From: Sinohyriopsis cumingii
Taxonomy: Eukaryota > Mollusca > Bivalvia > Unionida > Unionidae
Assembly (NCBI GenBank): GCA_028554795.2
Contig: CM068838.1
Location: 132,803,268 to 132,867,267 of the forward strand
Direction: 5' to 3'
Length of the DNA: 64,000 nucleotides
Translations under genes and position numbers: made by a program
Shown here: piece by piece, positions 13,593 through 26,348 of the stretch
Layout: each line of letters opens with the position of its first letter
Numbering within the stretch: the first letter of the stretch is position 1
The notes under the pieces: model-generated
What the model was told of the DNA's origin: nothing
What the model saw: only the letters and a program-made list of their open reading frames with translations
The model's database searches: none

Positions 13593-14560
13593 CTCTATAG
13601 TATCTAGTGTCAGAGTATTTCCTATCCTTCTGTTGTTTCTGCACATTGTGGTATTTATATACTTCCTTTCAATAATGACTCAACATAAAATTTTAATTTA
13701 ATAATAATAATGGTGGAGTATTTTACTTGTGATGTTTATCCATTCATCCATCTAACACTAACCTTAATGCATCAAGGTACTGGCAAATGTGGGCATATAA
13801 AGGCAGCATGGGACACTCAAACCACCCTTCTTACATGCACAGTTTATGACTGTACCACCTACTGTTTGTGACACAAGGTTTAGGACCTGGATGAAATTCA
13901 CCAGGCCCACAAGAATGGTCTCACCTCTTTCTCATCTTCTTAAGAGGCTCTCTGTTCCCCATGAGTTCGGGGATAGCACTTCCTGGTGTACAGAAGTTGC
14001 CTGCTTCAGTGACATCACTTCTAGGTGTACATAAGTCACCTGATTCAATGAAGTATCTGATGTTCGCTAGTCATCAGCTTCAACTAAGGGGAGATCACTG
14101 ATGGAGGAATCTTCAGTGCCTACTGGTATAGGGAAGTCACCAGCCCAAAACAGCAAGTCCAGCATTCCCTACACAATAAAAGTGTAATCTCCATCATGCA
14201 CTATTAGACATTGGATTAAATCAAGGTCTCATTTCTTACAGTCAAGTTCCTGGTCACATACTCTCCAATAAGGTCTACATCATCTGACCGGTCATAGAGG
14301 ACCGGGTAACAGGTCACCATGTAGTGTGTCCAATGACAGTCAGTTCAGATTTGTCACCAGGCACCAGGTCACCTGGTATCAGTCACCAGGACATATCTAT
14401 TTACAGTTATAGATGGACTAACTGGTTACCAGGTACCAGGTACTAGGCACCAATCACTGAGTACTATCCACAGGGTCACAGGGTCCTGGGCTCTGGATAC
14501 TGGGCACCAAGCACTGAAAACATGCAGTCCTTTCAACAACCCTTTGTGAAGAAGTAGGGT

Positions 14561-14809
14561 TGTTGTTCTTGTAGGGTTTAATGCCATTTTTCAGCACAAG
14601 ATAGGCTATACATGGTGGCCAGTATAAATGGTGGAGGAAGAACCTGGGAAAACCCTGGAAAGAACCACCAACCTATGAGAAGCTACTGGCAAGCTTTCTC
14701 ACATACCCACACTGGCTGAACCCAAGAGTCAAACACATACAGACAGAGGTAAGATGGCAGTGATCCATAATGGTGAGCTCCTCTGAACCACTTGGCCACT
14801 CATGGACCC
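14561..14809 (-). repeat. SINE family B copy with target duplication
   Basis: Reverse-oriented copy flanked by the 12-bp duplication 'aagaagtagggt' (14549-14560 and 14810-14821), so both boundaries are defined. The tail is 'gttgttcttgtagggttta' and the head is 'gaaccacttggccactc'. Confidence 0.85.
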
Positions 14810-15152
14810 AAGAAGTAGGGTAAAATATAGATATATTACAGTGAAAAACAGTTTTAAATTTATGTAATTTTCTGCACAAATAAAACTTTTACTTCACATA
14901 CCCTCGTAATCTTGAACAAATGCATGCTCTTATTCACATGCTAGCTCCCCGTTTTTTAACATTAATAGGATTTTAAACTTCTTATCTTTTGGGTATATTT
15001 TACTGAAATTTTAACAATTTGCCTTTGATCTTTTACACTGTACTTCAAGTTAGCATTTATTTGAAAGGATTTATCTCCATAAAAATATTTTTTGTAATTA
15101 CTCATTGTCATTTTATAGCCATTTCTGTTCTGAGATACCCTTAAACACTAAT

Positions 15153-15177
15153 ACATACACACACACACACACACACA
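15153..15177. repeat. (CA)n microsatellite
   Basis: Short CA tract. Confidence 0.85.
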
Positions 15178-15756
15178 TATGCATGATTACTTTTGATTGG
15201 CACAATATAGACATTATTGTGCTGAGGTGCTATCAAATAAATACACATACATACTCAAGTCCAAGGTGACTTTATCTTCTTAAACATGCACTTACATCAC
15301 AGAGACTATCTGAATTGACTTCACTATGAATAATCATTCAGTGTGTTATCAATGTCTTAATAAAAAAAAAAAAAGGAAAAATATAAGGGATAGTAGAGCT
15401 ATTATGGAAAAAGTAAGAAAACATCGGGAGTCTTACAAAAAAGGACTAAGTAGGAAAATCTAGGGTCACTGGAAAGACTGCATCTGGAATGGCATATGGT
15501 GCCAATCTTCCATTTGCAGCCTTGGTTGTCTGATTACACAGCAATGGGCAATGGTTGCTGAGCAAGGAATCCTGAGCACCAATGGACATCAGTCTTCAGA
15601 CCAGCTACCAAGCCTAGATGAATGGTCTAGAAGAGGGATCAATTTAATATCCCCATTTCTTTCTGTTTCAATTAAATCTCATGGAAACGTATTCAAGAGT
15701 TTTGAGAACCAGTCTGAGGCTAAGGCAGTGCATAAAGAAAAATATTTTTAGAGAGA

Positions 15757-16790
15757 GGCCCAGGCTGGTGACTTAAATAGAATCACTAGCCTTGAATGAA
15801 ATTCCACAAGCCCAGATTTAAATTTCCATATGCCCACAATTTCTCCTTTATTAAAATATTATTGGTCACATGGCATTACAACTGCAACAATAAAAATAAA
15901 AATTCAAATATGGTTCAATGGGTATTTTTTAAGGTAATGTGTCATTAGTTTTTATCGTTACACTTACTAGAGACCAAATGGACCACGAGTTCTGAAATTT
16001 ATCTTTGTTGCTGATAGCTCAATGCTTTCTAAATTAATCACACGTGAACGCTATTCCGACAACTAAAATGATCATGCTTTGCATTTTGTACAAGCAGTTA
16101 AGTCGGACATCCAAAAAACGTTTCCTCTGTTCACAAGTTTGTTAAAAATATAATACATATGGCTTAACCATTCTCATTCAAGGCAATAATATGTAATACC
16201 TTTTCGTCTCCTACATGCATCAAGTATCTCTCTGATTTAACAATATCAGATTGTTCCACTTCCTGATCTTACCTATGCAAATTAGCACAATGGGCTCACC
16301 TACTGAAGTTTTCAAACACATCTTGCAAGCTTTTGTCAACCAATTAAGTAATATGTGAAATGGTGGTTTGTACCTGACCTCTTTGCCATTTAATTCCCAC
16401 TATATAAACTGCCCAAAGGATAGTCTTACATCAGCTCCAATCTTGACTGGTCATACACTGAAGTTGCTTGGTTTTTTCTTTCTATTTTTGAAGATAATTG
16501 AAAATTTAGCTTTCTCAAAACAAGACTGGCACGATGTTTGGGAGCATTACAAAATCATCTTTTTAGCATGACATGCCATGTTTTACAATTTGATTAAATT
16601 TGGCTCTCCACTTCACATACGACTGTGGCAATCCGATTTTAATCAGACTGCATCGTGTTATGGCAAGTATGTCAGCATCTTGAAAATACATTTCTGCATT
16701 TCATCAGAACGATCAAAACTTTCTGTGGCAAATTAGATTTTTTTTCAACAAGCCCAATTTGAAATATGAGGAGCCCCAGGCATCAGACTA
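15757..16790 (+). repeat. dispersed repeat family C, copy 1
   Basis: Collinear over about 1 kb with 30690-31905. Shared blocks include 'ataatacatatggct', 'atgatcatgctttgcatt', 'cttcaaacacatct'-like sequence, 'gtgttatggca' and 'ttgaaaatacattt'. No coding capacity or terminal repeat is recognised, and the type of element is unknown. Confidence 0.6.
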
Positions 16791-17439
16791 TTGATTTTCT
16801 TTTAGCATTGCTAGGGATCAGATCAAAACACTTCCCTTTCCAAAGCTGCCTTTCAACCCCTGCTGAGCCTGTGGACTCCCACTTTCAGGTGGTGACTCAG
16901 CCATGTCTCCTTTTCTGACCTTGCCACCACAGATGGCTTTGCTGTGACTACATGGATTGGCAGAGCAGTGGCACCCTGGATCTTCCCCACCTCATCCAGC
17001 CTCATTAACCAAAGGTGAGAGGGACAACCACTTGCTAACTCTAGCACAGAGTGGAATCACCAATCCTTTTCTCCACAGAGAGAAAGAGAGAGAGGATCAA
17101 AGGTAGAATCAGGAAGAAGGTGAGACAAAATAGTCCTGGCTATCACCAAGATCAAAGACAGGATGTAGAACTGTTGATTCTTGTGGACACTGACAAGTTC
17201 CCCAAAAACGTGGTCCTTCTCAACAATTAGGTTTACCTTCTTCATCCCACCCACTGGATCAGGTGAGTGAGGAGGAAGAAACATGGACTTTAAGGTCATA
17301 AATGAGGTTTACTGTCTACTACCACCAGACCTATGTTCCAGGCCAGGATTGTCAGAGGCTAGGTTCCTTACCAGCTTGGAGAGGTTCACCAAGTTGATTA
17401 TGCTGTTGCTCCCTCACTCAGTGATAGAGAGAGTGCTGA

Positions 17440-18010
17440 ATCAAATTGTTTAAAGCCCAAGAAGGAGACAGCATAAGGAGTGGTCAGTCCCATCTTAAAT
17501 GTTTTGACCACTGGTCTCCTTTAAAAGTAACAAGCTCAATTTACCCACTTGGCCATTAACGCTTCCCACTTTGGATTAGAGTATTCCCAAATGGGGATTT
17601 CGGCAGGGACCTGGACCCAAATTCCACCAAGGCTCTTTAGACATTAAATTAAGGCATCAGCACAAGTTACCATAACCTTGCATGTGAACCTTTTCTTGAC
17701 TGCCTCCTTCAATATGCTGAAGGGGGAAATCTTTGTTTCCAGCAGCCTGTTAAAGGTCATGGCCGTGACATCAAGGCACGTGATCTACATGTATGTGGTG
17801 CTTTCTATAGATCTCCTTCACCACAGAAGGAATGCAACCTTCAAGATATCAAAGGGTTTGCTGGATTACAGCAAATGGCTTTTTCTGCGCTGCCCATCCA
17901 GAGACATTATTTGGTGGGCTAATTCTTACAATGGCCTCTCCAAATTTAAGGAATCAGCAACACTGCTCATGTACCAGGCCCAGCTAAACCCGTGAAGAAA
18001 AACTACGTTT
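17440..18010 (+). mobile_element. possible LINE endonuclease relic (weak)
   Basis: In one plus-strand frame near 17755-17920 the translation gives 'DLHVCGAFYRSPS', followed about 30 residues later by 'HYLVG'. This resembles the 'GAFYRPPS ... ILVGDFN' landmarks of CR1/L2-type apurinic endonucleases. Stops and shifts break the frame. The nearby open frame at 17678-17995 is in another frame and gives no recognisable domain. Confidence 0.35.
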
Positions 18011-18348
18011 CTGACAGGTCCATTGCTTCCCATCTTTACTGGTTTCAACAGGGAAACAATCAAAATCAGTACCAGTTTAAATCAACTTTCCACCCGTCAT
18101 TCTTCTACAAGGTGCCAGAAGAGGCCATGGAAATGGAAAAAGTGTATAGAGACTTCTTTCCCTAAGGAGGAAGGTAAGTCTCACCATTTCCTGCAAGGAC
18201 CACTTCTTCCTAATGTCCCACTAGGTACCAGATTTAACCTTTACTCACAGGATTGATCAGATATCTCAGATGATGTGTGGATCTTTTTTATAATAAAGAA
18301 GGGTTATCAATTTTGCTTCCAGGATCCCCACTTTTCAGGAGTCCTCAT

Positions 18349-19520
18349 TCTACTGAATGAGATGCAAGATCACCTCATTAATATGCATCAATCTCATTCA
18401 TGAATGAAATAGTCCAAAAATCAGGATGATAAAAGTATATATTCGAAGTTTTATCAAAATCAGATCACAAATATGCCTTCCAGATTAGTAATAAGCGCAG
18501 CTAGTCTAATGCAAGATAGCATAATTATTATGCATGAATTTCCCTCATTATCAAACCCATACAAAATCTTAATAGTATAAGCTAATATATAAAGTTTGAT
18601 CAAAATCAGATCAGAAATATGGGGAAATAAAGGGAAACAAGCTCAGCCAATCAGATGCAAGGTCATCTCATTAGTATGTGTCAATCTCACTCATTATCAA
18701 ACCCATTTAAAATCCTGATGATATAAAATAAATAAGCTGCCCTATTATAAGTCTGACCAAAGGCTGATGAGAAACAGGGCCTCCAGAGTGGTGACAAGGT
18801 CAGCCAATCAGATACAATAATATCTCATTAATATAAGTAGATCTCATCTGTTATCAAACCAACCCAAGATCTTGAGAATATAAGCCCATATTTCAAGCTC
18901 AATCTAAATCAGATCAGAAATATGGCTTTCAGAGGGGTAACAATCTCAGCCAATCAGATTTAAAATTATCTGATCAATATCCATCGAGTTCATTATAAAA
19001 TCAGCACAAGATTTTGATATAAATACATAAGGCAAGTTTTATGAATGTCAAGCCAGGAATGGTTTCCAGACAGGTAACAAACTCAGCCAATCAGATGCAA
19101 TGGTCACCTCATTAATATGCATGTATACAGTTCATACCCACACTCATTCAAGATCTCAATGTTATAGGAATATATTCCAAGCCTGATAAAAATTAGATCA
19201 TACAATACAGCCTCTCGAGTGGTTAACAGATGCAACCAATCAGATGTTTTATTAGCTCATTAATACATGAGGATTTTGTTCATTACTGAATTCGTCTAAG
19301 ATCTTAAAGATATAAGCATATATACCAAGTCTAATCAAAACTGCATCAGAAATATGGCCTCCAGAGTGGAAACAAGGCTAGCCAATGAGGTGCAAAGATC
19401 CCCTCATTAATATGAATAGATCTTGCTCATTACTGAGCATGTCCAAGATTTTGATGTTTTAGGCCCATAGTCCAAGTTTAATTGAACTGAATCAGAAATA
19501 CGGACTCAAGAGTGGTAACA
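18349..19520. repeat. tandem array, ~147-bp unit, about 8 copies
   Basis: The landmark 'cagccaatcagatgcaa' or a close variant recurs at about 18644, 18801, 18947, 19084, 19233 and 19379, with two more divergent units from 18349 and 18497. The spacing is 137-157 bases. Each unit also carries 'ctcattaatatg', 'atcaaaatcagatcagaaa' and 'cctccagagtgg'. Units differ by substitutions and small indels, so the array is old. Confidence 0.85.
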
Positions 19521-19827
19521 TGCAATTGTTGATGGATGGATGCATGATGGATGACCCACAACTAACACAAAGCCATATGACAAGCTCCATTGGACTTACG
19601 GCATAGTGAGCTAAATTAACAAAACAATACATTAATTGTATATATAATCTTAATTTATTATTGTTTCCTGAAAATACTGTGCATTATGTTTCAAAAATTC
19701 AAAGGATGTAGCAAATAACATGAAGTTAACTGTATGGAAAATATTATACATATAATTATTTATGATTTTGATGGATAAATGTGTACCGAAAATTAGAGGG
19801 TACAAATATTGCAAGAAATACAGCATT

Positions 19828-21476
19828 ACAGTAAAATCTGTTATGACAGACCACCCCTTCTGCCAACAAAAAAATTCTCTCAAGATAGGTGGTCTCTCAT
19901 AGCAGATTTGTACAAAAACACCAGTTTCCATGGTCCAGTTTCAGAACAATTTAAAGAAAAATAACTAAAATCACTGTACATATATTATATTCATTATTAA
20001 TAGTCCTTGCTAAAATAATGTATGCATTCATCTAAAAACAAAATTATATAGCAATAAAGATATATTTCAATCATTAAACATAAAATCACATCTTCATTTG
20101 AAGATCACATTTATTAGCATATGAAATTGTTTCTGATTTACTCGTATTCCTTTACAACAACCTAAATTTGTTTTACCGGCGTTTAAGCAGCTTTTTTGTG
20201 AGTGGTCTGCTCTTTTCCACTTCTTTCAGTTACAAGAATTATTTTCTCCAGCCTTAAAATTTATTTCATTTTAGTTGGAGGTTCATCCATTATTAATAAG
20301 GTTCTAGGTGTTAAAATCATTATTGCTCAGTTGTAATATTGAATGTAATGACAGTTTTGACTGGGCTTTGGGAAATATGAAAAATCTATACACCTGCATT
20401 GTATATCTAACAATTAAGGAAATAAAAGGAAACAACTATCTCATCCTGAAACAGAACTATTTACTAAAAGACAAAAGAGAATGGCTTCATTCAAATAAGA
20501 CAAATAGGAATTAACTAAATAAACAAAGTGTGTAACCCAGTCGCACCAACTTGAATAGATGACAGCTTTGATTGGGATGTAATCACATAACATCTTGGGG
20601 GAAAAAACACATCACAAGTCTTGAACACTATCAATCGAATCCCGCAAACATTTCTCTCTTGCTAGTTTAATAGGCAATGACCTTATTCACACCCCAGGCA
20701 ATATGGATTAACTCTAAAGACAAACAATATATGTGACCACAACATCAATTGTGCCACTACAATGGCAATTTGTGATATGTACATTTGCCAGGTTTACAGA
20801 CTGTTGCATCTATCACCAGTAGCCACAATCCATTTTTTTATTATTATTTTTATTTTAATGTTTGTTTTTTATCATAACAATTGTTACTAATCAAGCGGTC
20901 CTTGTAACAATGGATTACATATAGGCCAGTGGTGTCTATGTTCTCATGATACGGTCGTTCATAGGGATGCTGGGTCCTATTCATACATATGATCTACGAT
21001 AAGGCTGGGAAGCAGGCTATGTGTGTGAATAATTAGTCTGGTTACCTTCTTTGTGTGCTCCCTGTTTTGCTCTCCACTATGTGAATAGTGGAGAACAATG
21101 CAGAGAGCATACAAAGCAGGGAACCAGACTAAGGAATAATCTACATGTACTTCTAGTTTCTGGTTTACAACAGAAACTATAAAACACTATAAGCAAACCT
21201 ACAAAATTTCTGATATCAGTAGCCAACCTATTTTTTTTAGAATGGAATGAGCGGTCGTTGTTACATGGATTAAATAAAGGTCAGTGGATTATATCGTTTT
21301 TTGTGATGCGGTCATTCATAGTAGTGTCGAAATGCATATTTTGCCAAGACATCGCAGTTGCTGGTCACGTTCAGCAGGTGGTCATTCACAACAGAGCATT
21401 TATATAATAAAATCAATCCATGCTTTATGATTGTGGTTGGAAATGACAGGTGGTCACACGTAACAGTTTTTACTGT
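19828..21476. mobile_element. candidate DNA transposon/MITE with inverted ends
   Basis: The left end 'acagtaaaatctgttatgac' and the right end read inwards 'acagtaaaaactgttacgtg' match well, and both continue into 'accacc'. The interior repeats 'gcggtcgtt...tacatggatta...ggtcagtgg'-like blocks around 20890-20950 and 21250-21300. No transposase is seen and no convincing target duplication was found at these boundaries. Confidence 0.45.
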
Positions 21477-21838
21477 GTTTGATGAATGTTTTTTGCAGAC
21501 AACAATCCAAATAATCAAATGTCCCTGGTGAGCTGTCTTATTTCATCTAATGGTTCCTGGCTCTTTTTGAAGGGAACAATCTAATAAAAAGAACTAGTTA
21601 CACGTAGTTTACAATGACAAGGCACAATTAACAATCATATCTCAGATTTTTTTCACTAAATTATCAAGTCACCTCCTGATAATAAATCCAAAATTTTCAT
21701 TTTTTTAAAGTAGTCAAAGAGTCATTTGTTCAAGGCAGTTAATCATTATTTCTCAATCAGCTAAAAATAAAATTCCAATGAAAACTAGGAAAATTGAATT
21801 ACAGTAATGGGAGTAAAACTTTTTTCTGCGCAACTTAC

Positions 21839-21968
21839 CAAAAATGCAGAAAATGAGGTCATCAATCCTTCCTTCAAAATTTCTAATGTTCCTCCATATG
21901 CTTCTTCATCAATCTTCTGAAAGTTTGCGTAGTATAAGTACGTGATTCCAACATTAATAGCAAAAAAT
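21839..21968 (-). CDS. RAB5IF: RAB5IF exon 3
   Basis: Bounded by the acceptor 'attctttcag' and the donor GTAAGT on the minus strand. The 130-base exon takes up the split Leu codon from exon 2 (CT|A), then encodes 43 residues and ends in phase 0. It opens with FFAINVGITYLYY, a hydrophobic helix. The conserved acidic segment IDEEAYGG and KEGLMTSFSAF follow, the most diagnostic stretch of this family. No disruptions were seen. Confidence 0.85.
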
Positions 21969-22632
21969 CTGAAAGAATAAGGAAACGTATAATTGCAGCA
22001 TAAAGAAGAAAGTGCCGTGCCTATGTTAATTTTTCAGCAATATTATTTTCCCGTTATGGAGGGGCTAGCTTGGTATACAGACACTTATGGTGCATCTTTA
22101 ATTCCAAATAATACGACATCTTCCGTTAAACCTTTAAATCTAACTCAGTCTCTTACAGCTGACCTAAAATTGATCAATACTGCTTTTGCAAATGACATAA
22201 AAAAAACAGAAGCAGCAGATTCTCTTCAGCTTCATTACAACTAGTACAAAATGATGATCCAGAGATTTTTATTTTAGACAATCTACTATTGGTATGGAAA
22301 ATTACTGGAAGAATTTTGTGTTGAAAACTCTAAGGTCCTGTATCCTCAATAACAGAGAAGGGAAGGAAAAAGACTGATTGCCAATCTTCATGCACATTCT
22401 GATATATTTATAATTTAAAGTCTTTTGTTTTTCCTCATATATAATGTTAAAATGATTTTTCAATTTTGTCTTGCTTCCAGAGGTATTTATATTTTCATGT
22501 AGTGGTGATTCTAATTTCAAGTATTCCAAGTTACTGTTATTGCATCAAGAACTTCATGGAATTCTACAAAAGTAATATTGATATTAAACCCTTTTAATAA
22601 ACTCGTATGCAAGGAACACACCATCTTATTTA

Positions 22633-22873
22633 TGTTGTTGTTGTAGGGTTTAATGCCATTTTTAAGCACATGATAGGCTATAAATGGCAGCTAGTATTAA
22701 TGGTGCAGGAAGAACCCCGGGAATACCCTAAGAAGAAACACCGACCCACGAGAAGCTACTGACAAGCTTTCTCACATACCCACATTGGCCAAACCTGAGA
22801 CTCAAACCCACGCAGACAGAGGTGAGATGGCAGTGTACCGTAACGGAGAACGCTTTAGACCACTCGGGGCCCC
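22633..22873 (-). repeat. SINE family B copy with target duplication
   Basis: Flanked by 'tcttattta' at 22624-22632 and 22874-22882. The tail 'tgttgttgtagggtttaatg' is at the left and the tRNA-like head 'ttagaccactcggggcc' at the right. Confidence 0.85.
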
Positions 22874-23185
22874 TCTTATTTAAGAGTGGCATCGATAAAA
22901 ATTTGTTATGGCGTTGGAGTGAGATAGTTATTCAATTGTAACCATGTAAAACACCTCTTTTAAAATTGATAAACTTCTGTAAAACTTTCTTTCTTTTAAA
23001 AACAATATTTTTTTTAAAATTGTGTCTATAAGAAGTTTCCATTGCAAATACTTGAGTGGATCAATTAATTTTTTCCCACATGATCTTAAGTGCACGACAA
23101 ACTGACTGTGGCATCTTCACCCCACCATCTTGATAGTAACTGACTAGGATGTTCCTTTCAATTCTGTCAATTAGATGAGCAATTG

Positions 23186-23233
23186 TTAAAGCTACATTAA
23201 AAATCAAAATCAGACACACACACATCACACACT
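23186..23233 (+). repeat. SINE family A tail fragment
   Basis: 'ttaaagctacattaaaaatc' matches the 3' tail of the full copy at 51218-51535; only this end is present. Confidence 0.6.
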
Positions 23234-23279
23234 AAGTTTTAAAAAAAAGAATGTTTTAATATGCTGCACTATTTCCTTT

Positions 23280-23950
23280 GGAAGCTGAAGAAATACAGTA
23301 AAACAGTGAATGCACATAGGCAAAGGCTACAGATTTAATTACTGTGATTTTTCCAACAGTTGACAGATTTCTAAAAGACCAGTTAACAATTTGTTTTAAA
23401 TGATTCAATTTTCTCTTTAGTGTTATCTATGTAACACTACAATAACACTGCATTGCGCAAATTAAATTGAATTCCAAGAAGCATAAAATAACCAGAGTGA
23501 TTCCAAGTAATATGTTCTTAATTCTTTCCCACAACCCATTTTTGTACCAAGCCAACCCGGAGTCTTGTCAATGTTCACCCTCAGTCCTGAGTAGCAAGAT
23601 AAGTTATACAGAATATTTACAGCATTGTTCTTGGTAGTGTCACCATTCACCTAACAGAGAGCTGAATCATCAGCATATTGACTTAGCCATTCAGAGTTGT
23701 TAATAGGCGTTATCAGTATTTATAGTGTTTATATCCAGAATAAAAAAACAGCACTTGAAAAATCTAGAGCTATTAGGAATATACATGAGGAAAGGGGGTC
23801 ACCCTGTCTGACCTCATGCTGTATAAGGAAAACCTGAGAGCAGTGTTCATTATTTAACACACAGCTTAATAGATCAAGAAACAAATAGATGGACCAAAAT
23901 AGAAAAATTCTAAAGAAATTTCTATAAAAGAGCATTCTATTAGGGTTCAT
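23280..23950 (-). mobile_element. LINE reverse transcriptase relic
   Basis: On the minus strand, 'HEVRQGDPLSSCIFLIALD' (around 23800) is the RT motif downstream of the palm. Further along, 'YSGLRVNIDKT' then 'WLG' (around 23580-23530) is the next conserved LINE segment. The two lie in different broken frames, so the copy is dead. The YADD catalytic segment between them is degraded. The boundaries are approximate. Confidence 0.65.
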
Positions 23951-24224
23951 ACAGGTCAGGAGTGCTGAAAATTCAATGACTTTTCAATTACCAGGTTTTA
24001 GTTTTCAATGACTATTCATGGTACCAAATGTTATGCTTAAATTACTGATTTAAATACAAGAAACAAATACAAAAACAATTCAGAAATAAATAAATATAAT
24101 ATGAAAGGGAAATGATATTTAAAAAGAAAGTCACTGTAGCCCAGATGTTAACCATTGCCCTTTAGCTTCTATACTTTCTTCTCCAGTTCTTTCACTTCAG
24201 AGATGCTGCCAGGATTTTATCTGA

Positions 24225-24248
24225 CGTGTGTGTGTGTGTGTGTGTGTG

Positions 24249-24286
<38 letters not shown>
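24225..24286. repeat. (GT)n microsatellite
   Basis: About 60 bases of GT with one TT interruption. Confidence 0.95.
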
Positions 24287-24289
<3 letters not shown>

Positions 24290-25529
24290 CCACTTGTTAT
24301 GAAATAAGGGGCGAATTGTAAACGGAATAAATGGCCATAGTTCACTATATACCTAACACTTCAACATCCATCTTTCTCCAGCTACACTCTGTTAAAGTTC
24401 TATCTAAATCAAAATCCATCAAATCTGTTAAATCTAGTTGTATATGCATTAATCTGTTGATTTTTCTGAGCTTAATCTGTTCCTCACCAGTATAAGAATA
24501 GCGCCGAGACACCCCTTCTGATGGGGCATATACATAACTAGCTTATCCAGCTGGAACAAGTTTGGAAACTGCTATGTTCATTATGTACATTTTATCACTG
24601 CTCATGGGTAATGTCTTTTGCATACTGTGGCTCCAAACTAAGATTTTTCAGTAACACAAGCACTACTAAAGTTTCACTTTCTTGAATCGGTGCTTTACTG
24701 ACTACTATACCATTACTGTCATAGTCTCTTGTTCAAAAAGTGTATTTTGATCAAATAAATATATGTACTTCCTAATCTTAATTTTAAATTATTTATTAAA
24801 TTTATCTGAACCATTATACGGCTATATGTAGCTATGCTCAAGGTATTTTGAATAATATATTTTTTAAGAAGAACTGAACTTTTTTGGATTTACCCTCATT
24901 TTTTTCACTCATAAACCTTAATTATGCCAAAAGCTGATCAAAAAATATAATCTAAAAATAACATGTAGTCACAATTTTATGGTCTATAGGTTAAAAATGT
25001 AAACACTTTTTAAAGTACCCTAAATTAAATGTGTGATACCATATGTTTCTTCAAGTGAATTAAGAAGACTGTAAATATATCCCCATGTTTTTCCTACCTT
25101 GTATAATTTGGCAGTAAATCATCTCCAATTGTACATTAGAATTCAGATTGCATTGATTTACTCCAAAAATGAGATATAATCCAGGAGACTTAAAGAATAT
25201 AAATCTGTGTTACTCTTCACTGCTTCAATTGCACTCATCCTTGTATCTTTAAACAGAGTAGTAAATAAAATATCCTGACAATACTTTAAAACACTCCTCA
25301 AGAATAAGAATGACTTGCTTAAAAGTCGTGCATGTGTGTGATTTAGATTTTTAATGTAGCTTTTAAAAAAATTCAGTCGTATCGCTACAATGTCTGCAGT
25401 GTGATGTCTAGCACTGGGGTATCATGCCACAAACATGTTGCATGATGTCCCACACAGTCACATTATCCTGATACCAGGCCGAACAGTCCTAATACTAACC
25501 TCTTAATGCTGAGAGCCAAGCGAGGCAGC

Positions 25530-25535
25530 TGTTAG
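25530..25535. repeat. target-site duplication TGTTAG (left)
   Basis: The same six bases stand at 26735-26740. The intact SINE A has one copy here. Confidence 0.85.
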
Positions 25536-25708
25536 CATAGCTGCCAACCTTCCAGGCTCACAATTTGTGAAAATAGGGATAAAAAGTCGTGAATTTGGAC
25601 ATGAATTCGTGAAAAATACTATGACAATAACATCCACTCTGACCGTCAATACTACACTATATCAAGTTCACAAAATAAAACTAAAACACTACATATATGC
25701 AGAAATAT

Positions 25709-26053
25709 TTATTTATCAAGACATGATACCGTGGTAGACTTGAACTTCCTCAACTGCTTGATCGTAAATTTGTTTTCTAAACAGTTCCGACTTTTTGCCT
25801 GCTGGTTGATCTTGGTGACTAAAATTGCTGACAAATTTTCTGCAGCTAAAGAGGCCCTAAAGTCTGTCTTATTTTTCCTCACTAAAGAAAATACTCTTTC
25901 GTTGTCATTGTTGCTTTGAGGAATGCACAAGAGCTGATGCATTTTTGGTTCATCCACAGGAAAATTTGGAAGCGATTTTCGAGTCCAGGAACATTTGTCA
26001 GAACAAATGTTTAGCATGGTCTCCAGCTGATAAAGGTAGATTGTGTTCGACAA
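25709..26053 (-). pseudogene. hAT transposase C-terminal dimerisation domain remnant
   Basis: 114 residues. 'LLCIPQSNNDNERVFSLVRK' followed by 'R.SLAAENLSAILV' is the hATC dimerisation pattern (small polar cluster, then ERxFS, then R..L....L..IL). Only this C-terminal part of the transposase remains, and the DDE catalytic core is absent. The same remnant (118 residues, about 12 differences) is at 55576-55932. The shared loss shows that both copies descend from an already deleted element mobilised in trans. Confidence 0.75.
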
Positions 26054-26144
26054 GAAAACTCACAAATAATGCTTCAGCATTGGTAGCCTGCAGGTCTTCA
26101 GCCAATGGTTTAAAATATATTCCAGAGCTGAAATCTGCGAATTC

Positions 26145-26348
26145 TTAATTTTCCCAACTTCTACGTGTTTTTTTGCAACCGACGTGCTTCCTCACATCGT
26201 CTCTGCGATGGGCACACTGAGTGCGAAAAGCATGATGAATATCAACGTTTAATGGCAGAATGCACGGCCAATTTTTGATATATTCCAAATTAAACTTCAC
26301 TTTTTGAGTAATACATTTCTTTTTGCTTGGTGGTGAAGACATTTTCAA
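26145..26348 (-). pseudogene. hAT transposase N-terminal remnant
   Basis: 67 residues starting MKMSSPPSKKKC, with a 'CAHRRDDVRKHVGCKK' segment that may be the remains of a BED-type zinc finger. The counterpart in copy 2 (56012-56215) is out of step at its C-terminal end because of small indels. It lies just inside the right end of the element, upstream of the C-terminal remnant, as expected for a transposase gene with its centre deleted. Confidence 0.55.

Larger units (their letters stand above)
12673..21838 (-). other. RAB5IF intron 3
   Basis: About 9.2 kb, repeat-rich. It holds a hAT MITE, a SINE B copy, a dispersed repeat C copy, a LINE endonuclease relic, a 147-bp tandem array and a DNA-transposon candidate, each listed separately. 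The remaining unique stretches show no coding pattern. Confidence 0.8.

Noticed and set aside
16853..17299. DIRS-like relic on the basis of short frames around 17 kb
   Set aside because: The landmarks are out of order for DIRS. Only a weak LINE endonuclease resemblance further right holds up.
23942..24010. hAT MITE starting 'agggttcatacaggtcagg'
   Set aside because: Resembles a common hAT end, but no matching opposite end or duplication was found.
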